Shown piece after piece: positions 1 to 6,538 of a DNA stretch of 30,978 nucleotides. Made by a program: the position numbers and the translations under genes. Origin of the DNA: a virus; IMG/VR virus record IMGVR_UViG_3300024934_000003, positions 1-30,978 of that record; one strand, written 5' to 3'. Each line of letters opens with the position of its first letter. Within the stretch, counting starts at the first letter, position 1. The notes under the pieces are model-generated. The model had not been told where the DNA came from. It saw nothing but the letters and a program-made list of their open reading frames with translations, and ran no database searches.

Positions 1-45
1 CGCCAGTTGCCGTTGACTGGCAAATTCGTCGCTTAAAAAATCCAT
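1..45 (-). CDS. Possible start of a gene running off the left edge (partial)
   Basis: An ATG on the minus strand at 45 opens a frame that stays open to the window edge (15 codons, beginning MDFLSDEF). A GGAAG purine stretch lies about ten bases upstream. It follows the DGR variable-protein gene by 17 bases on the same strand, the place where DGR loci usually carry an accessory (avd) gene, the template repeat or the reverse transcriptase. Fifteen codons are too few to identify a family, so this is only a candidate partial ORF. Confidence 0.3.
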   Translation of the reverse strand, partial: MDFLSDEFASQRQLA

Positions 46-62
46 CACTCGCTTCCGCTCGC

Positions 63-1127
63 TCAATCAAGTTGCAAGTGGTCACTGGCAGCGCGCAAGC
101 CGAAGTTCCAGTTCGAGTCCCACGGAAAGTTGACCCAGTAGGAAGCGCGAGAGCCAGAGCTCGAGCCGCTCGTACGCGCGCCGCCTAACAAGACTCTCGT
201 ATTGGTATTATGGTACATCTGTCCGCGCCCGCCATTGACACTCCCCCACGCAAATCCGGACGCCTGAGTGCCGGTGTCGCTACCCCATATCCAATGGTGG
301 CCCGTCGCCTGCTCAATCCCGTATTTACTCGTGTAGCCAGGGTTTCGCTGCGTCAGCGGATATGTCGAAGCTGTCGCATCGATTGATTGATTTTCAGTCA
401 CTCCAAACGCCGCATCAACAAACTCGCTTTCTCGTAATAAGCGTTTCCCGGCCGCGCGAGCCAGCTCATTAGCCGCCCACCATGTCATGTTCGTATAATT
501 TAACGTTCCGTTGCCGCCGAACGCGATAGGGATTTTGGGCAAAACTGTACCTGACGCTATGTTTGTGCCGGATTTGCTAGTGCCATTTGCGGCTGTATCG
601 GTCGAACATAGATATACATCCACCCATATGTCATTGACAAACGCCATACCCTTTGGCGACGGACATTTAGGTCTAAACCTTAAGTCCCATATTGAGTAGT
701 GGTTGATGCCTGCAAGCTTGTCAACATCTGATTGAGTCCAAATCATGCCGGGGCCGGTTGTTGCGAAGGAGCCACCCGCTACCGTTTCACCGGTCGCAAC
801 CAGTCCGTAGTGGAAGCCGCCGATCAAACGACTATTTGATGCTGAGTATCCAGCAGGGTAGGTAAACGAGGAGTCCGCTCTGATGCTGCCATCCGAGCAG
901 GCATAGACTGCGTAATCGACGCCAGAGGTCAGCGTTGGCATAAGAACAGCGGTATCTATAGTGATAGATACCAGGGCACTGCCTACGGCGATCCAAGTAT
1001 CTGCTTTTACATTCAACGCCCCGGCGCCGACCTTTTCAAAAACAGGGCTAAATGAGTCAGCCTTATCAAACACCAGACGACTATTGGCCTGGCGACCGCT
1101 CGCGCTCGTCAATATAGTGATACCCAT
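63..1127 (-). CDS. DGR variable protein, C-type-lectin/FGE-sulfatase-like fold, probable phage surface-binding protein
   Basis: This 354-residue protein has the hallmarks of a diversity-generating retroelement target. The last ~56 residues are a Gly/Ser/Trp/Asn-rich C-type-lectin end (GSRASYWVNFPWDSNWNFGL, then RAASDHLQLD to the stop), the pattern of DGR variable regions, in which adenine-directed mutagenic retrohoming changes AAY codons. The middle carries formylglycine-generating-enzyme/sulfatase-like motifs (ARAAGKRLLRESEFVDAAFG; GIEQATGHHWIWGSDTG). The N-terminal ~120 residues look beta-rich and could be the virion anchor. It is the last visible gene of the minus-strand head operon, one base after its upstream neighbour. 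The RT and template repeat are not in the window and should lie just left of it. I am sure of the lectin-like end; DGR membership is strong inference, and virion location is inferred from the operon. Confidence 0.82.
   Translation of the reverse strand: MGITILTSASGRQANSRLVFDKADSFSPVFEKVGAGALNVKADTWIAVGSALVSITIDTAVLMPTLTSGVDYAVYACSDGSIRADSSFTYPAGYSASNSRLIGGFHYGLVATGETVAGGSFATTGPGMIWTQSDVDKLAGINHYSIWDLRFRPKCPSPKGMAFVNDIWVDVYLCSTDTAANGTSKSGTNIASGTVLPKIPIAFGGNGTLNYTNMTWWAANELARAAGKRLLRESEFVDAAFGVTENQSIDATASTYPLTQRNPGYTSKYGIEQATGHHWIWGSDTGTQASGFAWGSVNGGRGQMYHNTNTRVLLGGARTSGSSSGSRASYWVNFPWDSNWNFGLRAASDHLQLD
66..190 (-). other. Candidate DGR variable region (VR) at the 3' end of the target gene
   Basis: This is the coding segment for the last ~40 residues of the lectin-like protein. 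It encodes the Ser/Tyr/Trp/Asn/Asp-rich binding-loop residues and ends with the conserved GLRAASDH segment, which in DGR systems lies at or near the initiation-of-mutagenic-homing site. Just downstream, at 2-21, the inverted repeat GCCAGT...ACTGGC (8-base loop) could be the hairpin often found after VRs. The boundaries are approximate because the template repeat cannot be compared here. Confidence 0.55.
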
Positions 1128-1128
1128 C

Positions 1129-1476
1129 CTACGCCCCTAACGTTACAGTGACCGCCGCCGACGTACCGGAAATAGCCGTCAATTTGACATACATGTAAGG
1201 CCACTCGGCGCTAATGTAGTCGCCCGCGCTGTCAGTTGTCGTGCCGGACAGAGCCATCGTAAGCAGTAGCGCGCCGCCGCTAGAAAATGAATTGTTTGAG
1301 CCGTATACCTCAACTGTCGCCGTCACAACGCCGGTGCCGCTTACGACTGACTGAATCGTGCGTCCTCCGGCACCGACAGCAACAAGCCCCCCTGTCTGCG
1401 GCGCATTTGCCGCGTCAAGCATCTTGACGACCGTTTTGCGCCGCTCGGCCTTAATGTCATAATCGGGATGTGTCAT
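1129..1476 (-). CDS. Small beta-rich virion protein, partner of the DGR target gene
   Basis: The protein has 115 residues. After a charged N-terminus of ~20 residues (KAERRKTVVKMLDAAN) it is almost all Gly/Ser/Thr/Val beta-strand-like sequence, including VTATVEVYGSNN, a central LSGTTTDSAGDY and a final SAAVTVTLGA. That is the look of a small immunoglobulin-like or decoration domain, but no specific family is recognised. It lies between the gp36-like head-completion gene and the DGR target, one base before the latter, so the two are probably translated together. A structural role such as mounting or decorating the virion next to the variable lectin is inference from position and composition. 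Confidence 0.6.
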   Translation of the reverse strand: MTHPDYDIKAERRKTVVKMLDAANAPQTGGLVAVGAGGRTIQSVVSGTGVVTATVEVYGSNNSFSSGGALLLTMALSGTTTDSAGDYISAEWPYMYVKLTAISGTSAAVTVTLGA

Positions 1477-1484
1477 GTTTGCTC

Positions 1485-1916
1485 CTAAAAATCTGCCAGT
1501 CTCTCACGGGTAAATACCCGGTCAGCGCTGGTTTTAGTAAATTCAACATCGCCCACACCACTTGCAGCAGTCGTAGCGGGACTACCTAAGTCAAGATCGA
1601 CCAACCCTTTGACATAGTTATCGAGCTTTTTAATCTCCCGCTCGAATGCTTCTTTAACCGGTTCCGGCGCTACATCGACGTGCAGCAAAAAACGCGTGAT
1701 GTTAGCGGCAATGCGTGTCAGATCGGTTGATGATGTTGCAAGAGGCACTGTCCAACCCTTAGCGCGTAAGCGTTGATTAATCTCGGCATCGGCGGCATCA
1801 ATAGCCGCATCCAATACGGCGTCATCGACCACGCCGGCGTTTTGACGGTCGGTGAGCTGAATTAGCTCAGCGTCACCGAATGCCTTCTTTAAATCTGCAT
1901 ATGAGCAATAGGGCAT
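1485..1916 (-). CDS. Mu gp36-like head-completion protein (DUF1320)
   Basis: The 143-residue protein matches the Mu gp36/DUF1320 family in length and pattern. It opens with PYCSYADLKKAFG..ELIQLTD, continues with a helical DAAIDAADAEINQRLRAKG segment, and then has the conserved LTRIAANITRFLLH stretch. Members are head-tail connector or head-completion proteins encoded just after the capsid and gp35 genes in Mu-like phages, as here. A structured intergenic stretch with two hairpins separates it from the gp35-like gene. Confidence 0.8.
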   Translation of the reverse strand: MPYCSYADLKKAFGDAELIQLTDRQNAGVVDDAVLDAAIDAADAEINQRLRAKGWTVPLATSSTDLTRIAANITRFLLHVDVAPEPVKEAFEREIKKLDNYVKGLVDLDLGSPATTAASGVGDVEFTKTSADRVFTRERLADF

Positions 1917-1933
1917 TGTTTGATGTCCGGTTG

Positions 1934-1960
1934 CATAAGGTGCGCACTGCGCACCTTATG
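1934..1960. terminator. Perfect 12-bp inverted repeat between the gp35-like and gp36-like genes
   Basis: CATAAGGTGCGC and its exact reverse complement are separated by three bases (ACT). It lies in the 87-base gap between two co-directional head genes. No T-run follows on either strand, so it is more likely an attenuator, an RNA-processing site or a dispersed repeat than a classical terminator. Confidence 0.45.
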
Positions 1961-1973
1961 AAGAAAATATTTC

Positions 1974-1996
1974 GGACGGGACATCTTGCCCCGTCC
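1974..1996. repeat. Hairpin repeat GGACGGG...CCCGTCC, related to a copy in the host flank
   Basis: A 7-bp perfect stem (1974-1980 with 1990-1996) has a nine-base loop. A 23-base element of the same length and architecture lies at 30638-30660 in the host flank, matching at 18 of 23 positions by direct comparison. This suggests a dispersed host intergenic repeat family with one copy inside the prophage head operon. Confidence 0.45.
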
Positions 1997-2003
1997 AGCG
2001 CAA

Positions 2004-2303
2004 TTATTTCTTTCTGGCTTTTGCTGTGGAATTGTCACCGGCATCAAGTTCGTTACCGGTATCGGCTTTGTCACCTGCATCAGGTTCGTTACCGGTATCG
2101 ACTTTGTCACCGGCATCAGGTTCGTTACCGCTATCGGTTTTATCAACGCCTACCATACCCGCAACAATAACCCCGGCCGCTAGAAGCTGCTCAAGCTGCT
2201 GTTCGGTAAAATCTTCAGCATCCAACTCATCACCGGGCTCATAATTAACGCCGTCATGGCATATATTATCCAGCGCCACCCAACCCGCTATTTGGGTGCT
2301 CAT
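2004..2303 (-). CDS. Mu gp35-like small head protein with an acidic tandem-repeat tail
   Basis: The 99-residue protein follows the major capsid gene with an ATGA stop/start overlap, the position of Mu gp35/HI1506-type genes. Residues 1-55 form a compact N-terminal part (WVALDNICHDGVNYEPGDEL, then FTEQQLEQLLAAGVI) typical of the family. Residues ~56-92 are three near-identical 12-residue acidic repeats (GNEPDAGDK units) followed by a basic KARKK end. The repeat tail is probably disordered and unusual for the family. The exact role of gp35-like proteins in the head is not established. Confidence 0.7.
   Translation of the reverse strand: MSTQIAGWVALDNICHDGVNYEPGDELDAEDFTEQQLEQLLAAGVIVAGMVGVDKTDSGNEPDAGDKVDTGNEPDAGDKADTGNELDAGDNSTAKARKK
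2032..2139 (-). repeat. Three tandem 36-bp repeats inside the gp35-like gene
   Basis: Copies at 2032-2067, 2068-2103 and 2104-2139 differ from one another at only a few positions. The 36-bp period is a multiple of three, so copy-number change would lengthen or shorten the acidic tail without a frameshift. The repeats also open long spurious frames in other reading frames, which I discarded. Confidence 0.85.
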
Positions 2304-3271
2304 GACGCCACCGCATTATGGAAGTGATAGCCCGCCTCTTTAGCGATAATCAACTCGTCCAATTGCTCGACGACTTTAACGACTTGACCGCCCTTGACGC
2401 CTGTACCGGATTCCTGCCGCGTACTGGTTTGGCGATTGCCGAATTCCGCAGTCAAGGCAAAAAACGGCTCAACGAAACCTTGCACAGACTGTACATTCCG
2501 TGAAACGCGCAAAAACGACGCATGATTACCCCACAATGGGACTTTACTGGCGGCTTGGCCTTTTTTAGCAGCATTGGCAAAGGTCTCGCCGACATGGATT
2601 TCATCCAGTTCCAGCAGATCGGCGACCGCTTGTTTGGTCAATACGCCTTTAGCGGCCATTCCGCCTGCACCACTGGTACGGTTTAAGGCCATCGCCACCG
2701 CTTCAGGATGCATGCGTAAAAACCGCCACACACGCTTGTTAAAAACCGCCACATTGGGCCTGACGATCATGCTGTCCAGCACCTCCAAAATCTGCGTAAT
2801 GGGCGTAGAATTAGTATGATCAGACCATTGGTCGGTGCCGCTTAACGTCGTCCGCAATCCCGCCTCATAGCTGTTTAAATCCTGATACAGATTGCTTACA
2901 CGGCGCTCACGGCCAAGAGAGATCAAGATTGACAAGCCTGTTGTTGCGATGCTGAGCGGATCGAAGTTCGCACCGGCCGCCCGCGCAACATCAATATCTT
3001 TTTGCGGGATAAAATCCTCCAAGCCCCAGTCTTTTGTTCTCGCCGGTACATCATGTGCACCGAATTCCACCTGATTCGCTGCCGATTTACGGCCGATATG
3101 GGTATCAACCTCGGTAAACAGCACATCCGAATCCAGCTGCGTGTACATAAACAATTCGGCCGGAACGGGAACCCGAGGGCAAACCTGATCGGCAATCATC
3201 CCGGTGGGGGATGTGGCCAGCGCGATCTGACTAAGCCGCGGTTGTACTTCAAAGGGATAATTAGTAGCCAT
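2300..3271 (-). CDS. Major capsid protein
   Basis: The 323-residue protein sits where Mu T-type major head subunits sit: after protease/scaffold and cement genes, before gp35 and gp36. It reads like an HK97-fold phage capsid protein, with an N-terminal arm (QPRLSQIALA), a YTQLDSDVLFTEVDTHIGRK strand region, an RVSNLYQDLNSY helix, a PNVAVFNKRVWRFLRMHPEA segment and a C-terminal domain with HVGETFANAAKKG and VPLWGNHASFLRV. It would form the icosahedral shell. It starts at an ATG ten bases after the cement gene stop. Assignment rests on context and general resemblance. Confidence 0.8.
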   Translation of the reverse strand: MATNYPFEVQPRLSQIALATSPTGMIADQVCPRVPVPAELFMYTQLDSDVLFTEVDTHIGRKSAANQVEFGAHDVPARTKDWGLEDFIPQKDIDVARAAGANFDPLSIATTGLSILISLGRERRVSNLYQDLNSYEAGLRTTLSGTDQWSDHTNSTPITQILEVLDSMIVRPNVAVFNKRVWRFLRMHPEAVAMALNRTSGAGGMAAKGVLTKQAVADLLELDEIHVGETFANAAKKGQAASKVPLWGNHASFLRVSRNVQSVQGFVEPFFALTAEFGNRQTSTRQESGTGVKGGQVVKVVEQLDELIIAKEAGYHFHNAVAS

Positions 3272-3280
3272 GATATGTCC

Positions 3281-3652
3281 TTAACCTTGCATAACACTGG
3301 GTGCGATGCGCATCCAGATGACATCGTTTAAAACGCCGGATACGGTTGCGTACCCAGCAATATGCGTATTAACACCCGCCGCCGGAGCCGCCGTAACCGC
3401 CAGCCCGTTAGCATCGGAAGTCAATTTGTCGCCGCGCGTCACCGTGCCGCCTAAACGCACCTCGACACAATCGTCAACAATAATGTCGGCACGATCGCCC
3501 AATACGCCGCCGATATTGCCATTACCGCCGATAATCAAATCAGTTGGGCCGGCGGCTGGAACAACAACCCCGTCCGCTGCTCCGAATTTAATCAGCTGAT
3601 ACGGATCAGTATCTGCCCCCAGTGCATAATTGATAGATTCGCCTTCTCTCAT
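3281..3652 (-). CDS. Capsid cement/decoration protein, DUF2190-like
   Basis: The 123-residue beta-rich protein has a conserved decoration-type pattern: an early region ending LIKFGAADGVVVPA, then DRADIIVDDCVEVRLGGTVT, and RGDKLTSDANGLAVTA followed by IAGYATVSGVLNDVIWMRI. RGDxLTsDaxGxA followed by a gly-rich strand is typical of small DUF2190-type proteins that bind and stabilise the shell. Its start overlaps the stop of the protease/scaffold gene (ATGA), and it immediately precedes the capsid gene. Confidence 0.75.
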   Translation of the reverse strand: MREGESINYALGADTDPYQLIKFGAADGVVVPAAGPTDLIIGGNGNIGGVLGDRADIIVDDCVEVRLGGTVTRGDKLTSDANGLAVTAAPAAGVNTHIAGYATVSGVLNDVIWMRIAPSVMQG

Positions 3653-4695
3653 GACTTCACCTTGTCCACATTGGCAGTAACGGCATCGACCGCATCAGCC
3701 GTGCTGATATGGATGCCGAATTCAAGTTGCTTGGCTTGATAAGCGACGGCCCGTTGCGCAATCGCTTTATCGCTGACCGCCTGGGCTTGCTTGTCATGAC
3801 CGGCAATCTCGCCGAATTCCACTTGTTTAGGCAGCTTGGCTAAAAACTCTTTCCGGAACCAGTCCAGTCCGTTGATTTTAGTTTTAGCGTCGCCCTCGCC
3901 GAACTCGATCACATCGGCCGGTTTTTCAGCGGCCATAAAAGCCACCAAGCCGTCTTTATCGCGCGGCAATATCTTGCCTTCGGTGATCAGTGATTCTACA
4001 AAGGCGCTCGTGGCGCTCAATTTTGTAGCAAACTCGATTTGCGCAAGCTTGGCTTCGCGCTGGCCGAACTCGGCTTCTTTGGCCGTCAGCTGCTCTTGTT
4101 GTGCAGCAATGTCTTGCTGCTTTTTATCTAGTTCCGCCTGTTTAGCGGCGATTTCTTCGGGGGTCATAGTGGCTCCAGGGTTTGAGGGGGTAGCGGTATC
4201 GGCCTGCGCTGCGCTGCCGGTTGTTTCGGATTCGCCGAATTCGATAATGATTGCATCGCCGCCATCTGCAAATTCCGGCGCAGCCAGCCCTTGTACGGCA
4301 GGCGGGTGCGCACCCAGAAAGCCCACATGACGCAGGTAATACACGCCGGGGACGGGGTTGTTAGGACTATCGGGATGGTAAAAAGCGGCGGAGATTTTTG
4401 GGAACAACTTATCGTTGACCATTTGCCCGAAGGCCGGATAGACATCTTTGGGGATCGCCGACAAAATGCCGTCGGCAAACGCCAACGAGGCTACCCAGCC
4501 AAATGCGGGGCTATCGGTCTGGGGATGACCGACCACCAACGGCGCATCTTTCAGCGCTGGGTCATAGGCCGTTGCGGTCGCAACAACATCGGCTTCGGAA
4601 AACGTCAGCGCATCACCACTCATCGTAGTGTGCGTGCCGGGCTTAAAAATTTGGATGAGGTTATTTTTTTTCATGGCGCTCAGTGTAGCGGCCAT
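3649..4695 (-). CDS. Mu I-like prohead protease with C-terminal scaffold
   Basis: The 348-residue protein has two parts. Residues ~10-150 carry the phage-protease pattern (LKDAPLVVGHPQTDSPAFGW, later LFPKISAAFYHPD and HVGFLGAHPPAVQGL), with a conserved His and Ser as expected of a serine-type prohead protease. Residues ~180-250 are a long charged coiled coil (EEIAAKQAELDKKQQDIAAQ), the usual scaffold region. In Mu the I gene encodes both activities, the scaffold from an internal start. A Met at codon 8 (4674) is an alternative start. It is the first gene of the leftward head operon; in Mu it would directly follow G, but here G lies on the other strand at 27,868. Confidence 0.78.
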   Translation of the reverse strand: MAATLSAMKKNNLIQIFKPGTHTTMSGDALTFSEADVVATATAYDPALKDAPLVVGHPQTDSPAFGWVASLAFADGILSAIPKDVYPAFGQMVNDKLFPKISAAFYHPDSPNNPVPGVYYLRHVGFLGAHPPAVQGLAAPEFADGGDAIIIEFGESETTGSAAQADTATPSNPGATMTPEEIAAKQAELDKKQQDIAAQQEQLTAKEAEFGQREAKLAQIEFATKLSATSAFVESLITEGKILPRDKDGLVAFMAAEKPADVIEFGEGDAKTKINGLDWFRKEFLAKLPKQVEFGEIAGHDKQAQAVSDKAIAQRAVAYQAKQLEFGIHISTADAVDAVTANVDKVKS

Positions 4696-4753
4696 GAATG
4701 AACGGGGGCATCCGAAGTCGTTCGGAAGGGGATTTTAGCGGGGGACGTGTGAC

Positions 4754-4783
4754 ACTATAGCAAAATACAACCTGAGCAACCAA
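4754..4783 (-). promoter_or_regulatory. Candidate minus-strand promoter for the head operon
   Basis: On the minus strand a TTGGTT box (4783-4778) lies 18 bases before TATAGT (4759-4754), about 60 bases upstream of the protease/scaffold start at 4695. The -10 resembles the consensus and the -35 is weak, which would fit an activator-dependent phage late promoter. This is by-eye matching only. Confidence 0.35.
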
Positions 4784-4916
4784 CGCAAATAAGGGTTCCG
4801 ACCATTTATAAACGCGCAGACGGGGCGTTTAATCAATTAACGATGCGATACAAGCGTTGAGGTTGATTTGCAGCTGTACGCGGTTTTACTTAGACCCAAC
4901 CAACCCAGGAGACACC

Positions 4917-5138
4917 ATGACTATCCCATACGTTTCAGAACAAGTCGCTCATGAAAAAGCTCTGGCGCTGGCTGCCCAACTGGAGGGCTTAGCGATTAGC
5001 CAAGCGCTTTACATCCTCCAGGAACTCACCCCGCAGTTAATCACCAATAGCCATCGTATTACCAAAGACGCCATTATCGCTGCTGGAGAGCAATTACTTT
5101 CTGGCGGCAATACGTGTCGGCGCATAACGCCCTGGTAA
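4917..5138 (+). CDS. Small hypothetical protein
   Basis: The 73-residue protein is not recognised. The ATG at 4917 is chosen because a CCAGGAGAC ribosome site lies just before it; the frame is open further upstream but without a good site. The sequence is mostly helical (VAHEKALALAAQLEGLAISQ) with a polar C-terminus. It is the only rightward gene between the head operon and the repressor region, isolated from both neighbours, and could be an accessory lysogeny-stage gene. Confidence 0.5.
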   Translation: MTIPYVSEQVAHEKALALAAQLEGLAISQALYILQELTPQLITNSHRITKDAIIAAGEQLLSGGNTCRRITPW

Positions 5139-5274
5139 AGGGCGCGCATGAATGAAACCGAACAACGCGCTGAACTTTAGGCGCGTCCCGTTGACCAGAG
5201 AGTTATACCCAATACGCACAGGCAGAACTATGAATAGAATCATCAACTGGATAAGAACCGGCGACGCAGTTTAA

Positions 5275-5706
5275 TCATATATTTTCGTTTTCGGTTTTGA
5301 TGCAAAACGATGCTACGGACATAAATTCACGGTCATCGACAACTTTAGAGCCTATCTTTAAGACATCCCCTACCAGTAACACCGGTGCGAACCGTTCGGT
5401 GAACATTGGCATTGCCTTTAATGTGGCAGCAGGCAAGCGATGCGCATCATGGATAACCAACGCCGATGGCCCACTGAACTGCAACGCGCTATCAAAAGCT
5501 TGCAGCCACTCTTGGCGGCTTCTACAGCCACTGCCTGGAATCCAGCGCTGAACCAAATTTAAATCCGAGTCCTCCGTATCGGCATCGGTTTCATAGAGAT
5601 TGACTTTCAGCTTTCCCTTGGACGGTAAAGCTTCTACGACCCAAAGCCCACCTTTTTCGTGAATTTTTTCAATCGTGACTTGTTCAATATTGATCCACTG
5701 CATCAT
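5275..5706 (-). CDS. Hypothetical protein between repressor and head operon
   Basis: The 143-residue protein has no family I recognise. It starts at a double ATG with a good GGGGAA ribosome site upstream. The sequence looks like a folded alpha/beta protein: an N-terminal MQWINIEQVTIEKIH..LWVVEALP strand region, a charged middle (DADTEDSDL), an SRQEWLQAFDSALQFSG helix and PSALVIHDAHRLPAATLKAM. It lies on the same strand and downstream of the repressor, so it may be co-expressed in the lysogen. The hydrophobic strand followed by DAH recalls a Walker B segment, but no P-loop is present, so I do not call it an ATPase. Confidence 0.55.
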   Translation of the reverse strand: MMQWINIEQVTIEKIHEKGGLWVVEALPSKGKLKVNLYETDADTEDSDLNLVQRWIPGSGCRSRQEWLQAFDSALQFSGPSALVIHDAHRLPAATLKAMPMFTERFAPVLLVGDVLKIGSKVVDDREFMSVASFCIKTENENI

Positions 5707-5771
5707 GTTGTTCCCCAGTTAAAAAGATTGATAGTAAATGCTAGTTAAACGCTTATGTTCATGTGCTTAGT

Positions 5772-5794
5772 GGGGCGTTTTAAGCCCTTTTTTT
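5772..5794 (+). terminator. Weak candidate intrinsic terminator (plus strand)
   Basis: A short GC stem (GGGC at 5773-5776 with GCCC at 5784-5787, loop of seven) is followed by seven T residues. It lies at the 3' end of the repressor gene and faces rightward, so it would stop plus-strand transcripts before they run antisense through the repressor. Confidence 0.35.
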
Positions 5795-6148
5795 CCTCCC
5801 TTGTTGCGCCTCATCCTTGTTGTCCGCTTTGGCGGCTATAAAGGCCATGCGTTTGATGGCCTCCTGATCCTCCTTTGCACAATGCTCTAGATTATCTACA
5901 TGTGCAGCTATATCGGGACTAAGCACCCGAGCGCCGGGTAGATTGCCTGAGTGAATACCGGTCAGGATGTATTGCACGTCGGCACCGGCTGCGGCTAACC
6001 CTGCAAAAAAACTTGCCATCGGCTCTCGCTCCCCCGACTCATAATTGCAATAGGTTCGCTTCGCAACCCCACCAATTTCAGCCATTTCGGCCTGATTTTT
6101 ATCAAGCCTCAATCGCTCATCTAATAATCGCTTCGAAATATTGCACAT
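5780..6148 (-). CDS. cI/Mu-c-like phage repressor, XRE-type HTH
   Basis: The N-terminal ~60 residues form an XRE helix-turn-helix (RLLDERLRLDKNQAEMAEIG, GVAKRTYCNYESGEREP), followed by AADVQYILTGIHSG, common in short phage repressors of this type. The C-terminal part is helical with a basic end (GRKKRA). I start it at ATG 6148 (MCNISKRL); the frame extends to a TTG at 6190, but that would place the start inside the early promoter. It is divergent from the transposition operon, as Mu c is from ner, and would bind the operator at 6175-6190 to hold the lysogenic state. Confidence 0.75.
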   Translation of the reverse strand: MCNISKRLLDERLRLDKNQAEMAEIGGVAKRTYCNYESGEREPMASFFAGLAAAGADVQYILTGIHSGNLPGARVLSPDIAAHVDNLEHCAKEDQEAIKRMAFIAAKADNKDEAQQGRKKRA

Positions 6149-6166
6149 ATATTCATCTTTAACCTG

Positions 6167-6194
6167 TTGACAAGTTGTACATTCGTGCAATAAT
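6167..6194 (+). promoter_or_regulatory. Early promoter with embedded repressor operator
   Basis: A perfect TTGACA (6167-6172) lies 16 bases before AATAAT (6189-6194), a near-consensus sigma-70 promoter reading into the early operon. Between the boxes lies the inverted repeat TTGTAC-ATTC-GTGCAA (6175-6190, one mismatch). A further half-site, TTGCAC, is at 6141-6146 near the repressor start. The placement suits repression by steric exclusion plus autoregulation. Confidence 0.6.
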
Positions 6195-6211
6195 TAACTC
6201 AACACGAACAC

Positions 6212-6261
6212 AAACCAAACACTGACCAACTTTAACCGGAGCTAGTCATGACCACACAAAC
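6212..6261 (+). repeat. Leader repeat copy 1 (RBS and start of the first early gene)
   Basis: This 50-base segment recurs at 6489-6538 with three mismatches. It contains the ribosome site (AACCGGAGC) and the first codons of the gene at 6248, and lies just downstream of the early promoter. Confidence 0.85.
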
Positions 6262-6490
6262 CTTAACCCAAGATGAGCACAAATTCCTTGCCCTTTTAGA
6301 TCAAGCGTCTCCTGCTGACCGGAACTTTATCCAAATAGCAACCCACTTCTATGCCCGCAAATCCTGGACACCGGCGATGCAGCATCATCTGACCGTATTG
6401 GCCGCGCTCTGCGTTGCCGAACCAGCGTCAACGAAGCCAGTGTTTTCTGGTTGCCGTTGCACACGGCCCTCCAACCAAGACGCCGCTTAA
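6248..6490 (+). CDS. First early gene, small hypothetical protein
   Basis: The 80-residue protein is not recognised. It starts inside the duplicated leader (MTTQT), with a CGGAG ribosome site. Residues ~5-60 look helical and folded (DEHKFLALLDQASPADRNFI, then a LTVLAALCVAEPAS helix), while the last 20 residues (SGCRCTRPSNQDAA) look less ordered. It is the first gene transcribed from the early promoter, the position Mu uses for ner. A regulatory role is possible but not shown by a motif. Confidence 0.5.
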   Translation: MTTQTLTQDEHKFLALLDQASPADRNFIQIATHFYARKSWTPAMQHHLTVLAALCVAEPASTKPVFSGCRCTRPSNQDAA

Positions 6491-6538
6491 ACCAAACACT
6501 GACCAACTTTAACCGGAGCGAGTCATGGCAACACAAAC
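6489..6538 (+). repeat. Leader repeat copy 2 (RBS and start of the gp16-like gene)
   Basis: This copy differs from 6212-6261 at three of 50 positions (corresponding to 6243, 6251 and 6253). It carries the ribosome site and first codons (MATQT) of the next gene. The similarity stops at about codon five. Confidence 0.85.

Noticed and set aside
511-699. Plus-strand ORF inside the DGR target gene
   Set aside because: Shadow of the minus-strand coding frame, with no ribosome site or family resemblance.
2032-2139. Short direct repeats that could suggest a CRISPR array
   Set aside because: The copies abut without spacers and keep a reading frame; no cas genes are nearby.
1880-2244. Several plus- and minus-strand ORFs with repeated VTNLMPVT-, RYRYRLCH- or SPASGSLPV-like peptides
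   Set aside because: They are shadow frames of the 36-bp tandem repeat inside the gp35-like gene; only the minus-strand frame at 2004-2303 fits the operon and has a plausible non-repeat domain.
4700-5775. Exact phage left end or attachment site near the repressor
   Set aside because: No inverted end repeats or target duplication matching the right-hand junction could be seen; the left end may be outside the window.
6149-6190. Longer repressor starting at TTG 6190
   Set aside because: It would put the start codon inside the early promoter and operator and adds a non-domain Cys-rich peptide; ATG 6148 fits the HTH start.
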